Below, in pieces: positions 34,047 through 44,021 of a stretch of DNA of 44,021 bases; position 1 is the stretch's first letter; every line of letters begins with the position of its first letter. Location of the stretch: the NCBI GenBank assembly GCA_030529655.1, contig JAUMWJ010000014.1:1-44021 (forward strand), given 5' to 3'. The translations under genes were made by a program, and so were the position numbers. Source of the DNA: Eubacteriales bacterium (lineage in GTDB: Bacteria > Bacillota > Clostridia > Oscillospirales > Oscillospiraceae). The notes below the pieces were generated by a model that had not been told where the DNA came from, did not search any database, and saw nothing but the letters and a program-made list of their open reading frames with translations.

Positions 34047-36248
34047 TCACCCCATATCCTTCAGTCGGCGTCGCAAACCGCTGTAACGCCGGGCTTTTTT
34101 ATCATTTTCCGCCATTTGTCCCGGTATCACATCGTCACCCACCAGCACCAACAGCTCACGAGCGCGGGTAATGGCGGTGTAAAGTACGCCCCGCACCAAT
34201 AGACTTGGCGCGGCTTTGGCTGACACCAGTACCACAGCACGGTATTCGCTGCCTTGCGCCTTATGTACGGTCATCGCATACGCCATGTCTAACTGACTCA
34301 GCAGATCTGCCGTATAAGTGGCTGTGCGATCGTCAAAACGGATGGTGATCAGCTCGCCGGAGGGATCGATTTCCTCAATCATACCCACATCGCCGTTGAA
34401 AATGCCCGTACCTACGGTGCCGTCATCCTTTTCCCAAATGACATCATAATTATTTTTCGTCTGCATGACCCGATCGCCCTCCCGGAAAATCAGGTCGCCC
34501 CACACCTTCTGGTGCTTGCCCTTTGCAGGCGGATTCAGCGCCGACTGCAAGGCGCGATTGAGATTTACCGTGCCGGTTTCCCCTTTGCGTGTGGCGGACA
34601 GCACCTGTATTTCCGAGGCGGGAATCCCCATATTTTGCGGCAGTCGGTCACGGCACAGCTCCACCACCGTCTGCACCAATCGATCCGGTGCACGGCGGCA
34701 GAGGAAAAAGAAGTCGCTCTGCTTATTGGTCAGATCCGGTGCCAGTCCGTGATTGACCGCATGGGCATTGCGTATGATCGCCGACTGCCGGGCCTGGCGG
34801 AAGATCTCCGTCAAGGCAACGGTGGGTATCGCTCCGCTGCGGATCATATCGGAAAACACATTGCCTGCGCCCACAGAGGGGAGCTGGTCAGGGTCACCCA
34901 CCATCACAAGACGGCAGCCCGGACGCAAAGCGCACAGCAACGCCTGCATCAGCGGCAGATCCACCATACTCATCTCGTCCACGATCACCGCATCTGCCTC
35001 TAACGTCTCGGAGGCGTTCTTGCGGAAGGTGACCTCGCAGGTAAGCTCGTTGTAATTCATACCCAAACAGCGGTGGATGGTCTGGGCGTCGCGGTCGCAC
35101 AGCTCGCTCATGCGCTTGGCGGCACGGCCCGTAGGCGCCAGCAGCAGCACATCCAATCCCATGCGTTCAAACAGCGCCACAATGCCGCGCACCGAAGTCG
35201 TTTTGCCGGTGCCGGGGCCGCCGGTGAGCAGTAACACACCTTGCTCTGCCGCCAGCTTTACCGCCTGCCGCTGCTGGGTTGCATAGGTGATCCGCTGCGC
35301 CTGCTGGATCTCGTCAATCACCTTGTCGGCATGGCGGAGTATTTCGTGGTCCATATCGCGCAGGGCACAGAGCTTATCCGCCACATAGCACTCCGCCTCG
35401 TACATTCTGCGTAAATAGCATCCGTCTACATTGGCAATATGCTGCTGCACCACCACGCCGCGCTCCAAAAGCTCGTCCAGCGTGATCTCCACCGCCTCTT
35501 CGTCGGTGCCGATCAACTGACTTGTGGCCAGGAGCAGCTTTTCTCTGGGCAGAAATACATGACCGTTATTGGTATTATAGCTCAGCTCGTATATAATTGC
35601 CGCCTCCATGCGGCAGGGATCGTTGCCCTCAAAGCCCAAACTAATGGCAATTTCATCCATGGTGGAGAACGCCACGCCGTAACGCTCATCGGACAGCAAA
35701 TAGGGGTTGTCCTTTAATTTCGTCAGCGCATCAGCACCGTAAGCCCGGTAGAGCTGCATGGCAAGGTTGACCGGCAGGTCATACCGTGCCAGAAACTCCA
35801 TCACACGCCGCAATCCCGTCAAGGCACGAAACGCCTGGGAAATCTCCACGGCTTTTTTGGCGGTAATACCCTTGACGGTGCTCATTCGTTCCGGTTCATC
35901 CTCGATAACACGCAGGGTATCCTCCCCAAAGCGCTCTACCAATCGCGAAGCCGTGGCAGGCCCGACCCCCTTAATGATGCCGGATGCCAGATAAGCAGCG
36001 ATCTCATCCTCGCCTTGGGGCATACGACGCTCCACCGATTCGGCGGTGAGCTGTGCGCCATAGCTGGGGTGGTTCACCCACACGCCGGTAACCGTCATGC
36101 TTTCACCTGCGGCAGCACAGGGAATACAGCCCACCACCGTGATGGCTTCGCCCTCATCCGTTACAAGGCAGAGCACCGTATAGCCATTTTCTTCATTTTG
36201 AAAAATCAGGTTTTGTACGGTACCCTCTACCGTGCAGCGTTCACCCAT
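34047..36248 (-). CDS. recD2: ATP-dependent DNA helicase RecD2 (SF1B)
   Basis: A 733-residue 5'-3' helicase of the RecD2 type (without RecBC). It starts with an OB-like region (EGTVQNLIFQNEENGYTVL), followed by helix-hairpin-helix repeats (GIIKGVGPATASRLVERFG, STVKGITAKKAVEISQAF), Walker A LTGGPGTGKTTS near residue 344, VIVDEMSMVDLPL (motif II), GDPDQLPSVGAGNVF (motif III) and AYAMTVHKAQGSEY near the end. The frame is open 93 codons further upstream across the previous gene, but AAAGGAAA precedes the ATG at 36248. It follows a small membrane protein gene by 14 bases and is followed by comF after four. Confidence 0.96.
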   Translation of the reverse strand: MGERCTVEGTVQNLIFQNEENGYTVLCLVTDEGEAITVVGCIPCAAAGESMTVTGVWVNHPSYGAQLTAESVERRMPQGEDEIAAYLASGIIKGVGPATASRLVERFGEDTLRVIEDEPERMSTVKGITAKKAVEISQAFRALTGLRRVMEFLARYDLPVNLAMQLYRAYGADALTKLKDNPYLLSDERYGVAFSTMDEIAISLGFEGNDPCRMEAAIIYELSYNTNNGHVFLPREKLLLATSQLIGTDEEAVEITLDELLERGVVVQQHIANVDGCYLRRMYEAECYVADKLCALRDMDHEILRHADKVIDEIQQAQRITYATQQRQAVKLAAEQGVLLLTGGPGTGKTTSVRGIVALFERMGLDVLLLAPTGRAAKRMSELCDRDAQTIHRCLGMNYNELTCEVTFRKNASETLEADAVIVDEMSMVDLPLMQALLCALRPGCRLVMVGDPDQLPSVGAGNVFSDMIRSGAIPTVALTEIFRQARQSAIIRNAHAVNHGLAPDLTNKQSDFFFLCRRAPDRLVQTVVELCRDRLPQNMGIPASEIQVLSATRKGETGTVNLNRALQSALNPPAKGKHQKVWGDLIFREGDRVMQTKNNYDVIWEKDDGTVGTGIFNGDVGMIEEIDPSGELITIRFDDRTATYTADLLSQLDMAYAMTVHKAQGSEYRAVVLVSAKAAPSLLVRGVLYTAITRARELLVLVGDDVIPGQMAENDKKARRYSGLRRRLKDMG

Positions 36249-36262
36249 GGTTGTCGTTTCCT

Positions 36263-36589
36263 TTACTGTAAATAGCGGGATAATTCCTCCGCCTTGATCA
36301 CGGTGACACAAGTGTGCATTTGCGTCAACTTTTCTGCGCGATTTCTGGCTTCCTGCTGCAAACCGCAGTCCGTCAGAATGATCGGCGTATAGCGTCCGGT
36401 TCGAGCACGCAGCTCCATCAGGCAATGCACTTGATATTCCATCTCCTCCGCCCCACCTTTCACAGGCAGCAGCAGCACCGCCGGCACTTCCTCTCTGCGG
36501 CGAAAGATCATATCCGCGATCAGCCATAATATGGCCGTCAGTCCCACGGCGGCGAGCAGTGCGATCACGCCATCTTGCAGCAGTGTCAT
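36263..36589 (-). CDS. Small membrane-anchored protein, function unknown
   Basis: 108 residues with one N-terminal membrane helix (about 6-28, DGVIALLAAVGLTAILWLIADM), then an RRRE stop-transfer and a soluble domain of alternating strand and helix: VPAVLLLPVKGGAEEMEYQV, RTGRYTPIILTDCGL, EARNRAEKLTQ, CVTVIKAEELSRYL. This alpha/beta pattern resembles a small Rossmann-like or glycosyltransferase-like fold, but no catalytic motif is seen and I do not recognise the family. Ribosome site GCGAGGTG places the start at 36589, not ten codons earlier. It lies 42 bases after uvrA and 14 before recD2, inside the repair cluster, so co-expression is likely. Confidence 0.72.
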   Translation of the reverse strand: MTLLQDGVIALLAAVGLTAILWLIADMIFRRREEVPAVLLLPVKGGAEEMEYQVHCLMELRARTGRYTPIILTDCGLQQEARNRAEKLTQMHTCVTVIKAEELSRYLQ

Positions 36590-36631
36590 GGTATCACCTC
36601 GCTCTATCCTATGCAGCAAGGCGACCGGGGG

Positions 36632-39457
36632 TTATTCCAGAATCCGCTTGAGGTAATGTCCTGTATAAGAGCGCGGCTCGGCCGCTACCTGTTCCGGCGT
36701 GCCTACCGCTACCACTTCACCACCGAGCGCGCCGCCCTCGGGGCCCAGGTCAATCAGATAATCGGCACACTTGATCACATCCAGATTGTGCTCGATCACC
36801 AGCACCGTATTGCCGCCATCTACCAGACGCTGCAGCACCTCCAACAGCTTTTTCACATCATCGGCGTGCAGTCCCGTAGTGGGCTCATCCAGAATATAGA
36901 TGGTACGGCCGGTGGAGCGGCGGCTCAACTCCGTTGCCAGCTTCACGCGCTGGGCTTCACCGCCGGAGAGCGTGGTGGACGACTGGCCCAGCTTCACATA
37001 GCCCAGTCCTACATCACACAGCGTTTGCAGCTTTTCGGCGATCTTCGGTACAGCTTGGAAGAAATCACGGGCTTCCTCCGCCGTCATATCCAGCACATCG
37101 GCAATGTTTTTGCCCTTATAGCGTACCTCCAGCGTTTCCCGATTATAGCGCTTGCCGTGGCACACCTCGCAGGGGACATATACATCCGCCAGAAAGTGCA
37201 TCTCGATCTTCAGCATACCGTCACCGCTGCAGGCCTCGCAGCGGCCGCCTCGGGTATTGAAAGAGAATCTTCCCGGGCCATAGCCCCGTGCTTTTGCCTC
37301 TTGTGTGGCGGCAAACAGGTTGCGAATGTCGTTAAAGAGATTGGTATAGGTCGCCGGGTTGGATCGCGGTGTACGACCGATGGGGCTTTGATCAATGGCG
37401 ATCACCTTGTCCAGATGCTCCATGCCCTCGATACGGTCATGCTTGCCGGGGTGTGCCTTCATACGGTTGAGCTCCACACCCAGTTTCTTATAGAGAATTT
37501 CGTTGACCAGACTGGACTTGCCGCTGCCGGACACACCGGTGACACAGGTAAAAGTGCCCAGCGGCACGGATACATCCACATTCTTCAGGTTATTCTCCCT
37601 TGCGCCGCGGACGGTCAGCCATTTGCCGTTGCCCTCACGGCGATGCGCGGGCATATCAATTTTCTTTTTGCCGCTGAGATATTGCCCCGTCAGCGAAGCG
37701 GGATTCGCCATGACCTCCTCCGGCGTACCGGCTGCCACTACATGACCGCCGCGACTGCCGGCGCCGGGTCCGATGTCGATGAGATAGTCGGCGGCACGCA
37801 TGGTGTCCTCATCATGCTCCACCACGATGAGGGTGTTGCCCAGATCCCGCAGCCGCTGCAGCGTAGCCAGCAGCTTGTCGTTGTCACGCTGGTGCAAGCC
37901 GATGGACGGCTCGTCCAGAATATACAGCACGCCCATCAGACTGGAGCCGATCTGGGTTGCCAAACGAATACGCTGGCTCTCACCGCCGGACAGCGTCCCG
38001 GAGGAACGGGACAGCGTCAGATACGACAGCCCCACGCTCTGCAAAAAGCCCAATCGGGCGCGAATTTCCTTCAAAATCTGCGCCGCGATCAACTGTTGGG
38101 TTTCCGTCAGCGTCAAATCATTGAAAAACGCCAACGCTTCATTGACCGGCAGCTCGGTTGCCGCATAGATGGACTTCTCCCCCACCGTCACTGCCAATGC
38201 CTCACTGCGCAGCCTGCGGCCTTGGCAATCGGGGCAGGGGCACTCGCCCATATATTCCTCAATTTCCTTTTTGGATGCCTCGCTCTGGGTCTCCTCAAAG
38301 CGGCGCTCCAGATTGTTCACGATGCCCTCAAAGGGTTGGTACAAAACGCCTTTCCCACGGGGCTGATCATATTCCAGCTCCAGCTTCTCGCCGTCCGTAC
38401 CGTAGAGAATGATCCGCTTCACCTGATCAGGCAATTCACCATACGGTGTACGCAGGGAAAACTGGTATTTCTTGCTCAGTGCCTCGAAATACATACGGGA
38501 AATGCCGTCCGAGCGAATGGAATTCCATCCGGGTGCCGTGATGGCACCGTCTAAAATGGACAAACTCTCATCGGGGATGATCAGCGTGGGATCGGCCTTG
38601 AGCTGCACGCCCAAACCGGTACAGGTAGGACAGGCGCCGTAGGGGTTATTGAACGAGAACATACGGGGTGTCAGTTCCTCGATAGAAATACCGCAGTCGT
38701 CACAGGCGTAGTTCTGGGAAAAGCTGATGTCCTTCTCCTCACGCAGCAGATTCACCGTCACAATACCGCCGGTCAGCGATGATGCGGTTTCCACGCTGTC
38801 GGTCAGACGCTGCTGCATATCACCCCGGACGATCAGGCGATCCACCACGATGTCAATTTGGTGCTTTTTATTCTTTTCCAGGGCAATCTCCTCGCTCAGG
38901 TCATAGAGACTGCCGTCCACACGCACGCGGACATAGCCGCTGCGGCGAGCGTCATCAAAAATCTTGGTGTGTTCACCCTTTCGCCCACGCACCACAGGCG
39001 CCGCGATCTGAATACGGGTCCCTTCCGGCAGTGCCATGATCTGATCGATGATCTGGTCGATGGTCTGCTGCTTGATTTCTTTCCCACACTTAGGGCAATG
39101 AGGCGTACCGATCCGTGCCCATAAAAGGCGCAGATAGTCATAGATCTCCGTCACCGTACCCACGGTAGAGCGGGGGTTTTTACTGGTGGTTTTCTGGTCG
39201 ATAGAAATGGCCGGAGAAAGGCCGTCGATATAGTCCACATCCGGCTTGTCCATCTGCCCCAAAAACATACGGGCATAGGAGCTCAAGCTCTCCACATAGC
39301 GGCGCTGTCCTTCGGCATAGATGGTGTCAAACGCCAGAGAGGACTTGCCGCTGCCGGACAGTCCGGTCAGCACCACCAGTTTATCGCGGGGGATCGTCAC
39401 ATCAATATTTTTGAGGTTATTCTCCCTCGCGCCTTTGATGAAAATTTCTTTTTGCAT
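36632..39457 (-). CDS. uvrA: Excinuclease ABC subunit UvrA
   Basis: A 941-residue ABC-type DNA damage sensor of nucleotide excision repair. Two ATPase modules are present, each with Walker A ([14 protein letters not shown] near residue 35, [14 protein letters not shown] in the second half) and the LSGGE signature. Zinc-finger Cys pairs are seen in [24 protein letters not shown] and CEVCHGK. Length is normal. Two ATGs six bases apart follow AAAGG; the second gives a normal spacer, so the start is 39457. It lies downstream of uvrB in the same direction, separated by an EamA transporter and a YbaK-like gene. Mfd, its partner at stalled polymerase, is also in this window. Confidence 0.98.
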   Translation of the reverse strand: MQKEIFIKGARENNLKNIDVTIPRDKLVVLTGLSGSGKSSLAFDTIYAEGQRRYVESLSSYARMFLGQMDKPDVDYIDGLSPAISIDQKTTSKNPRSTVGTVTEIYDYLRLLWARIGTPHCPKCGKEIKQQTIDQIIDQIMALPEGTRIQIAAPVVRGRKGEHTKIFDDARRSGYVRVRVDGSLYDLSEEIALEKNKKHQIDIVVDRLIVRGDMQQRLTDSVETASSLTGGIVTVNLLREEKDISFSQNYACDDCGISIEELTPRMFSFNNPYGACPTCTGLGVQLKADPTLIIPDESLSILDGAITAPGWNSIRSDGISRMYFEALSKKYQFSLRTPYGELPDQVKRIILYGTDGEKLELEYDQPRGKGVLYQPFEGIVNNLERRFEETQSEASKKEIEEYMGECPCPDCQGRRLRSEALAVTVGEKSIYAATELPVNEALAFFNDLTLTETQQLIAAQILKEIRARLGFLQSVGLSYLTLSRSSGTLSGGESQRIRLATQIGSSLMGVLYILDEPSIGLHQRDNDKLLATLQRLRDLGNTLIVVEHDEDTMRAADYLIDIGPGAGSRGGHVVAAGTPEEVMANPASLTGQYLSGKKKIDMPAHRREGNGKWLTVRGARENNLKNVDVSVPLGTFTCVTGVSGSGKSSLVNEILYKKLGVELNRMKAHPGKHDRIEGMEHLDKVIAIDQSPIGRTPRSNPATYTNLFNDIRNLFAATQEAKARGYGPGRFSFNTRGGRCEACSGDGMLKIEMHFLADVYVPCEVCHGKRYNRETLEVRYKGKNIADVLDMTAEEARDFFQAVPKIAEKLQTLCDVGLGYVKLGQSSTTLSGGEAQRVKLATELSRRSTGRTIYILDEPTTGLHADDVKKLLEVLQRLVDGGNTVLVIEHNLDVIKCADYLIDLGPEGGALGGEVVAVGTPEQVAAEPRSYTGHYLKRILE

Positions 39458-39471
39458 GGTCATGCCTTTCG

Positions 39472-39954
39472 TTAAACAATAATATCTGCTGTTTTACCGC
39501 GCAATAATGTCAACAGATCATCAGGGCTGCACTGCACCTGATAGCCGATCTTGCCGGCTGACACCATAACGGTGTCCAGTGCCTCGACAGTTTCGTGGAA
39601 CACGGTGGGAAACTGCTTCTTCATGCCCACGGGACTGCAGCCGCCGTGGACATAACCGGTCAAAGGCAGCAGCTCCTTCTGGGGCAGCATGGCAACGGAT
39701 TTCTCACCTACTGCCTTTGCCGCTTTTTTTAAGTCCAGATTCTCCGCCACGGGAATATCAAATACATAATAGCCGCCGGACGCACCCTTTGTCACCAGAG
39801 TTTTAAACACGGCACGCACATCTTGACCCAGATAGGTGGCCACCGACACGCCGTCAATGGCACCGTCCGTGGGGTAAGTATGGGCGGTATAGGGGATCTT
39901 TTTCTGCTCCAATGTACGCATCACATTGGTTTTTTCCTCTTTATGCTTTGCCAT
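39472..39954 (-). CDS. YbaK/EbsC family Cys-tRNA(Pro) deacylase
   Basis: A 160-residue trans-editing enzyme. Family marks are [16 protein letters not shown] at the start, [13 protein letters not shown] with the conserved Lys, [29 protein letters not shown] and [10 protein letters not shown], which binds the tRNA end. YbaK-type enzymes remove Cys wrongly attached to tRNA-Pro. Length is normal (about 159). The frame starts 14 codons earlier, but AGAGGTGAGG precedes the ATG at 39954, which lies inside the end of the upstream EamA gene (14-base overlap). It sits in a repair operon and close to a cysteine-regulated operon, but the first is probably chance. Confidence 0.93.
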   Translation of the reverse strand: MAKHKEEKTNVMRTLEQKKIPYTAHTYPTDGAIDGVSVATYLGQDVRAVFKTLVTKGASGGYYVFDIPVAENLDLKKAAKAVGEKSVAMLPQKELLPLTGYVHGGCSPVGMKKQFPTVFHETVEALDTVMVSAGKIGYQVQCSPDDLLTLLRGKTADIIV

Positions 39955-40825
39955 TGTCCTCACCTCTTGCCAAAATAACGGCTGCCGCCAACACAAGGAT
40001 GATGCCCACCACCGTCCAGACGGTAGGTGTTTCGTGATAAATGATGATGCCGGTCAGGGCAGCCACCACCGGTTCTACATTGGCGATGACGGCGGCCAAT
40101 CCGCTTTCCACGCCCTCCAGGCCCTTGGTATAGAAGAAATACGGCAGCACGGTAGCTACCACCACTAACCCGATCGCGCCCCACGCACCCATAGGCTGGC
40201 GCAGGGTCTGCACCAAGGCCGGTACATCCAACCAGATCAGCGACACCATGCCTGCCACGAAAAATGTCCAGTAGATCATAGTCAGACTGTCATAATGAGC
40301 AAGACCGTAATGCGCCATGACGGTATAGCTGGCATAACAAGCTCCAGCCCCGATACCCAGCAAAAAGCCTTTCGCTGAAATCGTCAGATCGCCGCCCACA
40401 ATGCCGCTGACCAGCGCGCAGCCGATCAAAGCCAGCACCAGAGAAACGATTTTCCGCTTTGTCAGCGGCGCTTTCCACAAAATCGCCCCGGCGATCACCA
40501 CAAAGGACGGCGCCAAGTACAGCAAAATCCCTGCCACCGCCAGCGAGCAAAGCATCTGGCAGGAAAAATATGTCCATGCCAGGCCAATCACGCTCAGTGT
40601 GCCGCTGATGAGGAAAATCGGCAAATGCTTGATTTTGATTTTAAAAATCTGCGGGCGAAACAACGCAAACACCACGCTCATCAGCACCAGCGCACCCATA
40701 TTGCGGATGAACACACGGTTACCCATGGTCACACCGGCCTGCGCCAGCATACGGTTAAACACGCCGATGAAGCCCCAACAGGCAGCTCCCACCACCACAT
40801 AGAGATAATCAATATATTTTTTCAC
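39941..40825 (-). CDS. EamA/DMT superfamily transporter
   Basis: A 294-residue membrane protein with ten predicted helices in two EamA repeats. The first repeat opens LYVVVGAACWGFIGVFNRML; the second opens GFLLGIGAGACYASYTVMAHYGL and closes with NVEPVVAALTGIIIYHETPT, the conserved EP-containing helix followed by VVGIILVLAAAVILA. Members export metabolites or drugs; substrate unknown. Start is GTG at 40825 with an AAAGAGA ribosome site. It begins 7 bases after uvrB ends and overlaps the YbaK-like gene, so it is part of the uvr transcript, though its role there is unclear. Confidence 0.92.
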   Translation of the reverse strand: MKKYIDYLYVVVGAACWGFIGVFNRMLAQAGVTMGNRVFIRNMGALVLMSVVFALFRPQIFKIKIKHLPIFLISGTLSVIGLAWTYFSCQMLCSLAVAGILLYLAPSFVVIAGAILWKAPLTKRKIVSLVLALIGCALVSGIVGGDLTISAKGFLLGIGAGACYASYTVMAHYGLAHYDSLTMIYWTFFVAGMVSLIWLDVPALVQTLRQPMGAWGAIGLVVVATVLPYFFYTKGLEGVESGLAAVIANVEPVVAALTGIIIYHETPTVWTVVGIILVLAAAVILARGEDNGKA

Positions 40826-40832
40826 TTTCTCT

Positions 40833-42797
40833 TTACTTCTCTTTTCTCAGTTCAATGATCTGATCACGCAGCATGGCCGCCACCTCGAACTCCAGCATCT
40901 TGCTGGCCTGCTTCATTTCCTTCTCCAGCCGTGCAATAGTGGCATCGCGTTCTGCGCGGGACAGCTTTTTCTTACTCAGCACCGACGCTTCCTCGGCGCT
41001 GTGGCTGATCTCCACCATCTCGCGCACGCTCTTGCGGATGGTCTTGGGCACGATGCCGTGGGCCTTGTTGTAAGCGTCCTGCTTTTCACGGCGGCGTTCT
41101 GTTTCCGCGATAGCCGCCTTCATACTGGGCGTAATGGTGTCAGCATATAAAATGACCAGTCCCTCCGCATTACGCGCCGCACGACCGATGGTCTGGATCA
41201 AGCTGGTTTCGCTGCGCAAAAAACCCTCCTTGTCCGCATCCAGAATCGCCACAAGACTCACCTCGGGCAGGTCAAGACCCTCACGCAAAAGGTTAATACC
41301 CACCAGCACATCGAACTCGCCCAGACGCAGATCACGGATGATCTCCATACGCTCCAGCGCCGCCACATCCGAGTGCATATACCGCACACGGATGCCAATA
41401 CTCTTGAAATGGTTGGTCAGATCCTCCGCCATGCGCTTGGTCAGCGTGGTCACCAACACACGCTCGTTCTTTTCGCAGCGCTTGTGGATCTCCTCCACCA
41501 AGTCATCGATCTGTCCCACCACGGGGCGCACTTCCACCTTGGGGTCTAACAATCCCGTAGGGCGGATCACCTGCTCGGCGATCTGGTCGGCGTTTTCCTT
41601 TTCGTACTCGCCGGGCGTGGCCGACACAAAGATGGCCTGATGGATATGCTCCTCAAATTCCTCAAACTTGAGGGGGCGGTTATCGAACGCGCAGGGCAGA
41701 CGGAAGCCGTATTCCACCAAGCTCTGCTTGCGGGCATGGTCGCCGTTATACATGGCACGCACCTGGGGCAGCGTCACATGACTCTCGTCTACGAACAGCA
41801 CAAAATCATCGGGGAAGAAATCCAGCAGCGTCATAGGTGGCGAGCCCACGGGTCGGTTACCGATGACGCGGGAATAGTTCTCAATACCGGAGCAGAATCC
41901 CAGTTCCGTCATCATTTCCATATCGTACTCTGTACGCTGGCGAATCCGCTGTGCCTCGATCAGCTTGTCCTGCTCCTTGAAATAGTTGACCTGCTGCTCC
42001 AGCTCCTCACGAATATCCCCGATAGCCCGTTCCATCTTGTCCTTGGGCGTCACATAGTGACTGGCAGGATAGATCGCCACATGCTGCAGGGTTCGCATCG
42101 CCTGCGCCGTGACGGGATGGAATTCGGTGATACGGTCAATTTCGTCGCCGAAAAACTCCACCCGGATGGCACGATCCTTGTAGTAGGCAGGATACAGCTC
42201 CACCGTATCGCCGCGCACACGGAACATATTGCGGCCAAAGGCAATGTCATTGCGCTCATAGCGATCTTCCACCAGCCGCCGCAGCAGTTCATCCCGATCC
42301 ATTGTCATTCCCGTGCGCAGGGAGATCATCATTTTGGCAAAATCGTCCGGCTCGCCCAGGCCGTAAATACAACTCACCGATGCCACCACGATCACATCAC
42401 GCCGCTCCAACAGCGCACAGGTGGCGCTTAAGCGCAGACGGTCGATTTCCTCGTTGGTGGAGGCATCTTTCTCGATATAGGTATCCGTATGGGGGATATA
42501 GGCCTCCGGCTGATAGTAGTCGTAATAGGATACGAAATACTCCACCGCATTATCGGGGAAAAACTCGCGGAACTCCTCACAGAGTTGAGCCGCCAATGTC
42601 TTGTTGTGTGCCAACACCAGTGTGGGGCGTTGGATCTTCTCAATGACCTTCGCCATGGTGTAGGTTTTTCCCGAGCCGGTCACGCCCAACAGCACCTGAG
42701 AGCGCAGACCGTTTTCGATACCCTCCGCCAACAGCTCGATCGCCTGTGGCTGATCGCCGCTTGGCTCATATTCAGAAACCACTTTGAATCGGCCCAT
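40833..42797 (-). CDS. uvrB: Excinuclease ABC subunit UvrB
   Basis: A 654-residue damage-verifying helicase-like subunit of nucleotide excision repair. Walker [14 protein letters not shown] lies near residue 40, and the damage-binding beta-hairpin region is [21 protein letters not shown] is the DE-box and [30 protein letters not shown] plus QTIGRAARN are motifs V-VI. The C-terminal UVR domain that docks UvrC is [21 protein letters not shown]. Length is normal. AAAGGAG allows two adjacent ATGs; the second gives better spacing. It lies 29 bases after radC and precedes the EamA gene. Confidence 0.98.
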   Translation of the reverse strand: MGRFKVVSEYEPSGDQPQAIELLAEGIENGLRSQVLLGVTGSGKTYTMAKVIEKIQRPTLVLAHNKTLAAQLCEEFREFFPDNAVEYFVSYYDYYQPEAYIPHTDTYIEKDASTNEEIDRLRLSATCALLERRDVIVVASVSCIYGLGEPDDFAKMMISLRTGMTMDRDELLRRLVEDRYERNDIAFGRNMFRVRGDTVELYPAYYKDRAIRVEFFGDEIDRITEFHPVTAQAMRTLQHVAIYPASHYVTPKDKMERAIGDIREELEQQVNYFKEQDKLIEAQRIRQRTEYDMEMMTELGFCSGIENYSRVIGNRPVGSPPMTLLDFFPDDFVLFVDESHVTLPQVRAMYNGDHARKQSLVEYGFRLPCAFDNRPLKFEEFEEHIHQAIFVSATPGEYEKENADQIAEQVIRPTGLLDPKVEVRPVVGQIDDLVEEIHKRCEKNERVLVTTLTKRMAEDLTNHFKSIGIRVRYMHSDVAALERMEIIRDLRLGEFDVLVGINLLREGLDLPEVSLVAILDADKEGFLRSETSLIQTIGRAARNAEGLVILYADTITPSMKAAIAETERRREKQDAYNKAHGIVPKTIRKSVREMVEISHSAEEASVLSKKKLSRAERDATIARLEKEMKQASKMLEFEVAAMLRDQIIELRKEK

Positions 42798-42826
42798 CAT
42801 GCGCTCCTTTCTCTGAGAATCATGGC

Positions 42827-43498
42827 TTATTCCAGCATACCGCTGTCACGCATGGAAACAAAGTCGCCGTCTGCCACCACAATATGGTCGGTCAGGCGGA
42901 TATTCAGCGGGTGGAGGATCTCCTTGATCATGCGTGTGACATAAATATCTTCCTCCGATGGCAGCGCAATGCCGCTGGGATGGTTGTGCGCCAACTGCAC
43001 CATGGCCGCGTTGGATGTCAGCGCCCGCTCCGCCGCCTGACGGATCGACAGCGGTGCCACATTCACATCGCCCTCTGCCAGACGGCAGCAGGAGAGCACC
43101 TTGCACTTCTGATCCAGGCAGACCATATAGATCACCTCGCGGCGCTCCCCTCGGAAAAGGCGCATAAAATACTGCCCCGATTTTTCCACGGAATTGAGAA
43201 TTTCATCCACTTTTTCGCTCCGGGCAATGCGCTGATTGACGGCAGGAATCAGTTGCAAAAGCAGTGCCGCATTCTCACCCACACCCTCAATCTGTTTCAG
43301 CTCCTTAAGCGGTGCATGCACCACTTGATCCAGCGTGCCGAATCGCTTCAGCAAACGGTGGGCGATCTCATTGGTGTTCTTTCGCGGAATTGCATAATAG
43401 AGCAGCAGCTCCAGCACCTCGTGGTCGGCAAAACTGCGCAAGCCATCATCACGAAACTGCTCTTTTTTGCGCTGTCTGTGTCCATCATGCACGCCCAT
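42827..43498 (-). CDS. radC: RadC family JAB/MPN-domain protein
   Basis: A 223-residue protein with an N-terminal helix-hairpin-helix ([18 protein letters not shown], about residues 64-81) and a C-terminal JAB metalloprotease-like domain whose zinc motif [20 protein letters not shown] is intact. Historically linked to DNA repair; its true biochemical role is unsettled. Length is normal. Ribosome site GAGAGGAA. It is the first gene of the leftward cluster radC-uvrB-eamA-ybaK-uvrA-recD2-comF and has a promoter just upstream. Confidence 0.96.
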   Translation of the reverse strand: MGVHDGHRQRKKEQFRDDGLRSFADHEVLELLLYYAIPRKNTNEIAHRLLKRFGTLDQVVHAPLKELKQIEGVGENAALLLQLIPAVNQRIARSEKVDEILNSVEKSGQYFMRLFRGERREVIYMVCLDQKCKVLSCCRLAEGDVNVAPLSIRQAAERALTSNAAMVQLAHNHPSGIALPSEEDIYVTRMIKEILHPLNIRLTDHIVVADGDFVSMRDSGMLE

Positions 43499-43543
43499 CG
43501 TATTCCTCTCCCTCTCCGCCGTGTTATTTTATCTTAATGATAT

Positions 43544-43572
43544 AGTATACCACAAGTACACCTGTTCCACAA
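43544..43572 (-). promoter_or_regulatory. Promoter of the radC-uvrB cluster
   Basis: Reading leftward: TTGTGG (43567-43572), 17-base spacer, TATACT (43544-43549) with an upstream TGG extended element. No LexA-type box (GAAC-N4-GTTC) was recognised. Confidence 0.72.
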
Positions 43573-43617
43573 GGAAAATTCAAGAGAAAAAGTATGACAC
43601 CGAGTGCAATTTGCATC

Positions 43618-43646
43618 TTGTGAACGGCACTTGGTTGTGGTAAAAT
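43618..43646 (+). promoter_or_regulatory. Promoter of the tRNA-Leu gene
   Basis: TTGTGA (43618-43623), 17-base spacer, TAAAAT (43641-43646), 12 bases before the mature tRNA 5' end. Confidence 0.75.
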
Positions 43647-43658
43647 ATATTGTTGTAC

Positions 43659-43741
<83 letters not shown>

Positions 43742-43743
43742 TC

Positions 43744-43781
43744 GTCGGAGCAAGCTCTGTATCGCTTGCTCCGACTTTTTT
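43744..43781 (+). terminator. Terminator of tRNA-Leu
   Basis: GTCGGAGCAAGC (43744-43755) / GCTTGCTCCGAC (43764-43775), eight-base loop, six T. Confidence 0.95.
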
Positions 43782-43903
43782 CATAAGTCAGAGTGCGCTC
43801 ACGCCGCTGCTCCTCCTCTCCAAATCGAATCCGCTTCGCTGGGTTTCGATTTGGTTATCGAAAAAACAATATGCGATACGACTTATTCATTCGCACCTCT
43901 TAT

Positions 43904-43936
43904 GAGCAAGCTCTGTATCGCTTGCTCCGACTTTTT
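43904..43936 (+). repeat. Second copy of the tRNA-Leu terminator
   Basis: 33 bases (43904-43936) identical to 43748-43780, again a hairpin (GAGCAAGC/GCTTGCTC) with a T-run, but with no RNA gene directly before it. Between the copies lies a ten-base inverted repeat CCAAATCGAA (43820-43829) / TTCGATTTGG (43845-43854). No protein gene was supported in 43742-44021. Confidence 0.85.
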
Positions 43937-43974
43937 GTATACTGAAAATATACAAAAAACGGCAATCTTTGATA

Positions 43975-44021
43975 TGTACCCAGTTTTCTGGACACAGTCA
44001 TTAGAATTGAAAAATTAGTTC
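43975..44021. mobile_element. Possible end of an IS3-family insertion sequence, cut by the window edge
   Basis: TGTACCCAGTTTTCTGGACA at 43975-43994 resembles, from memory, IS3/IS150-group terminal repeats (TGTAC...CCA.TTT..TGGAC). The second inverted repeat and the transposase, if any, would lie beyond the window, so this is a weak call. Confidence 0.33.

Noticed and set aside
36249..36527. Longer N-terminus for recD2
   Set aside because: The extra 93 codons overlap the small membrane-protein gene in another frame and look non-coding; the ribosome site supports 36248.
36575..38554. 659-codon open frame opposite uvrA
   Set aside because: Shadow of uvrA; no recognisable motif or start signal.
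43904..43936. A second tRNA or att site behind tRNA-Leu
   Set aside because: Only the terminator is repeated; no part of the tRNA 3' end is duplicated, so there is no evidence for a tRNA-targeted att pair.

Overview
The window looks like a chromosomal segment of a spore-forming, low-redox Firmicute of class Clostridia, probably near Oscillospiraceae/Butyricicoccaceae. The signs are a perfect CIRCE operator before groES-groEL, a SpoIIID sporulation regulator close to an MreB/Mbl gene, the glmU-prs-pth-mfd order typical of Firmicutes, an EpsC-type serine acetyltransferase, a stand-alone acetyl-CoA thiolase of the butyrate-producer type, strong AGGAGG ribosome sites and moderately high GC. The assignment is inference; no 16S gene is present. 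Almost everything is housekeeping. No prophage and no CRISPR array were seen. A possible insertion-sequence end lies at the extreme right edge.

Left part (1-9.6 kb): the end of an RNA methyltransferase gene, a lipid kinase, heat-shock-regulated groES-groEL, a membrane-anchored M23 peptidase, and a leftward operon trmL-pgk-tpiA-gpmI followed by gpsA. Next (9.8-18.8 kb, rightward): a GlmU-like protein with an intact acetyltransferase half but an eroded uridylyltransferase half, then prs, pth, mfd, a PrsA-like lipoprotein and thiolase. The thiolase promoter contains a possible Rex (NADH-sensing) operator.

Middle (18.9-27.9 kb): a Gfo/Idh/MocA dehydrogenase, a phosphopantetheinyl transferase, a GNAT protein, a small cassette of an XRE regulator and an 11-cysteine mini-protein that share one perfectly symmetric two-way promoter, an HxlR regulator divergent from a LysE exporter, truA, and a cysteine operon. 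That operon is preceded by a 36-codon leader ORF with 7 Cys and 8 Met codons and then a terminator with a competing antiterminator. This reads as a translation-coupled cysteine attenuator for cysK-cysE and an NhaC-family transporter, and is the most interesting find here.

Right part (27.9-44 kb): a conserved small protein divergent from spoIIID, a P-type cation ATPase behind a yybP-ykoY (Mn2+) riboswitch, a DUF2461 gene, mreB/mbl, and a long leftward DNA-repair/competence cluster radC-uvrB-eamA-ybaK-uvrA-(small membrane protein)-recD2-comF. The window ends with a tRNA-Leu(UAG), its terminator, a second copy of that terminator and a possible IS3-family end.
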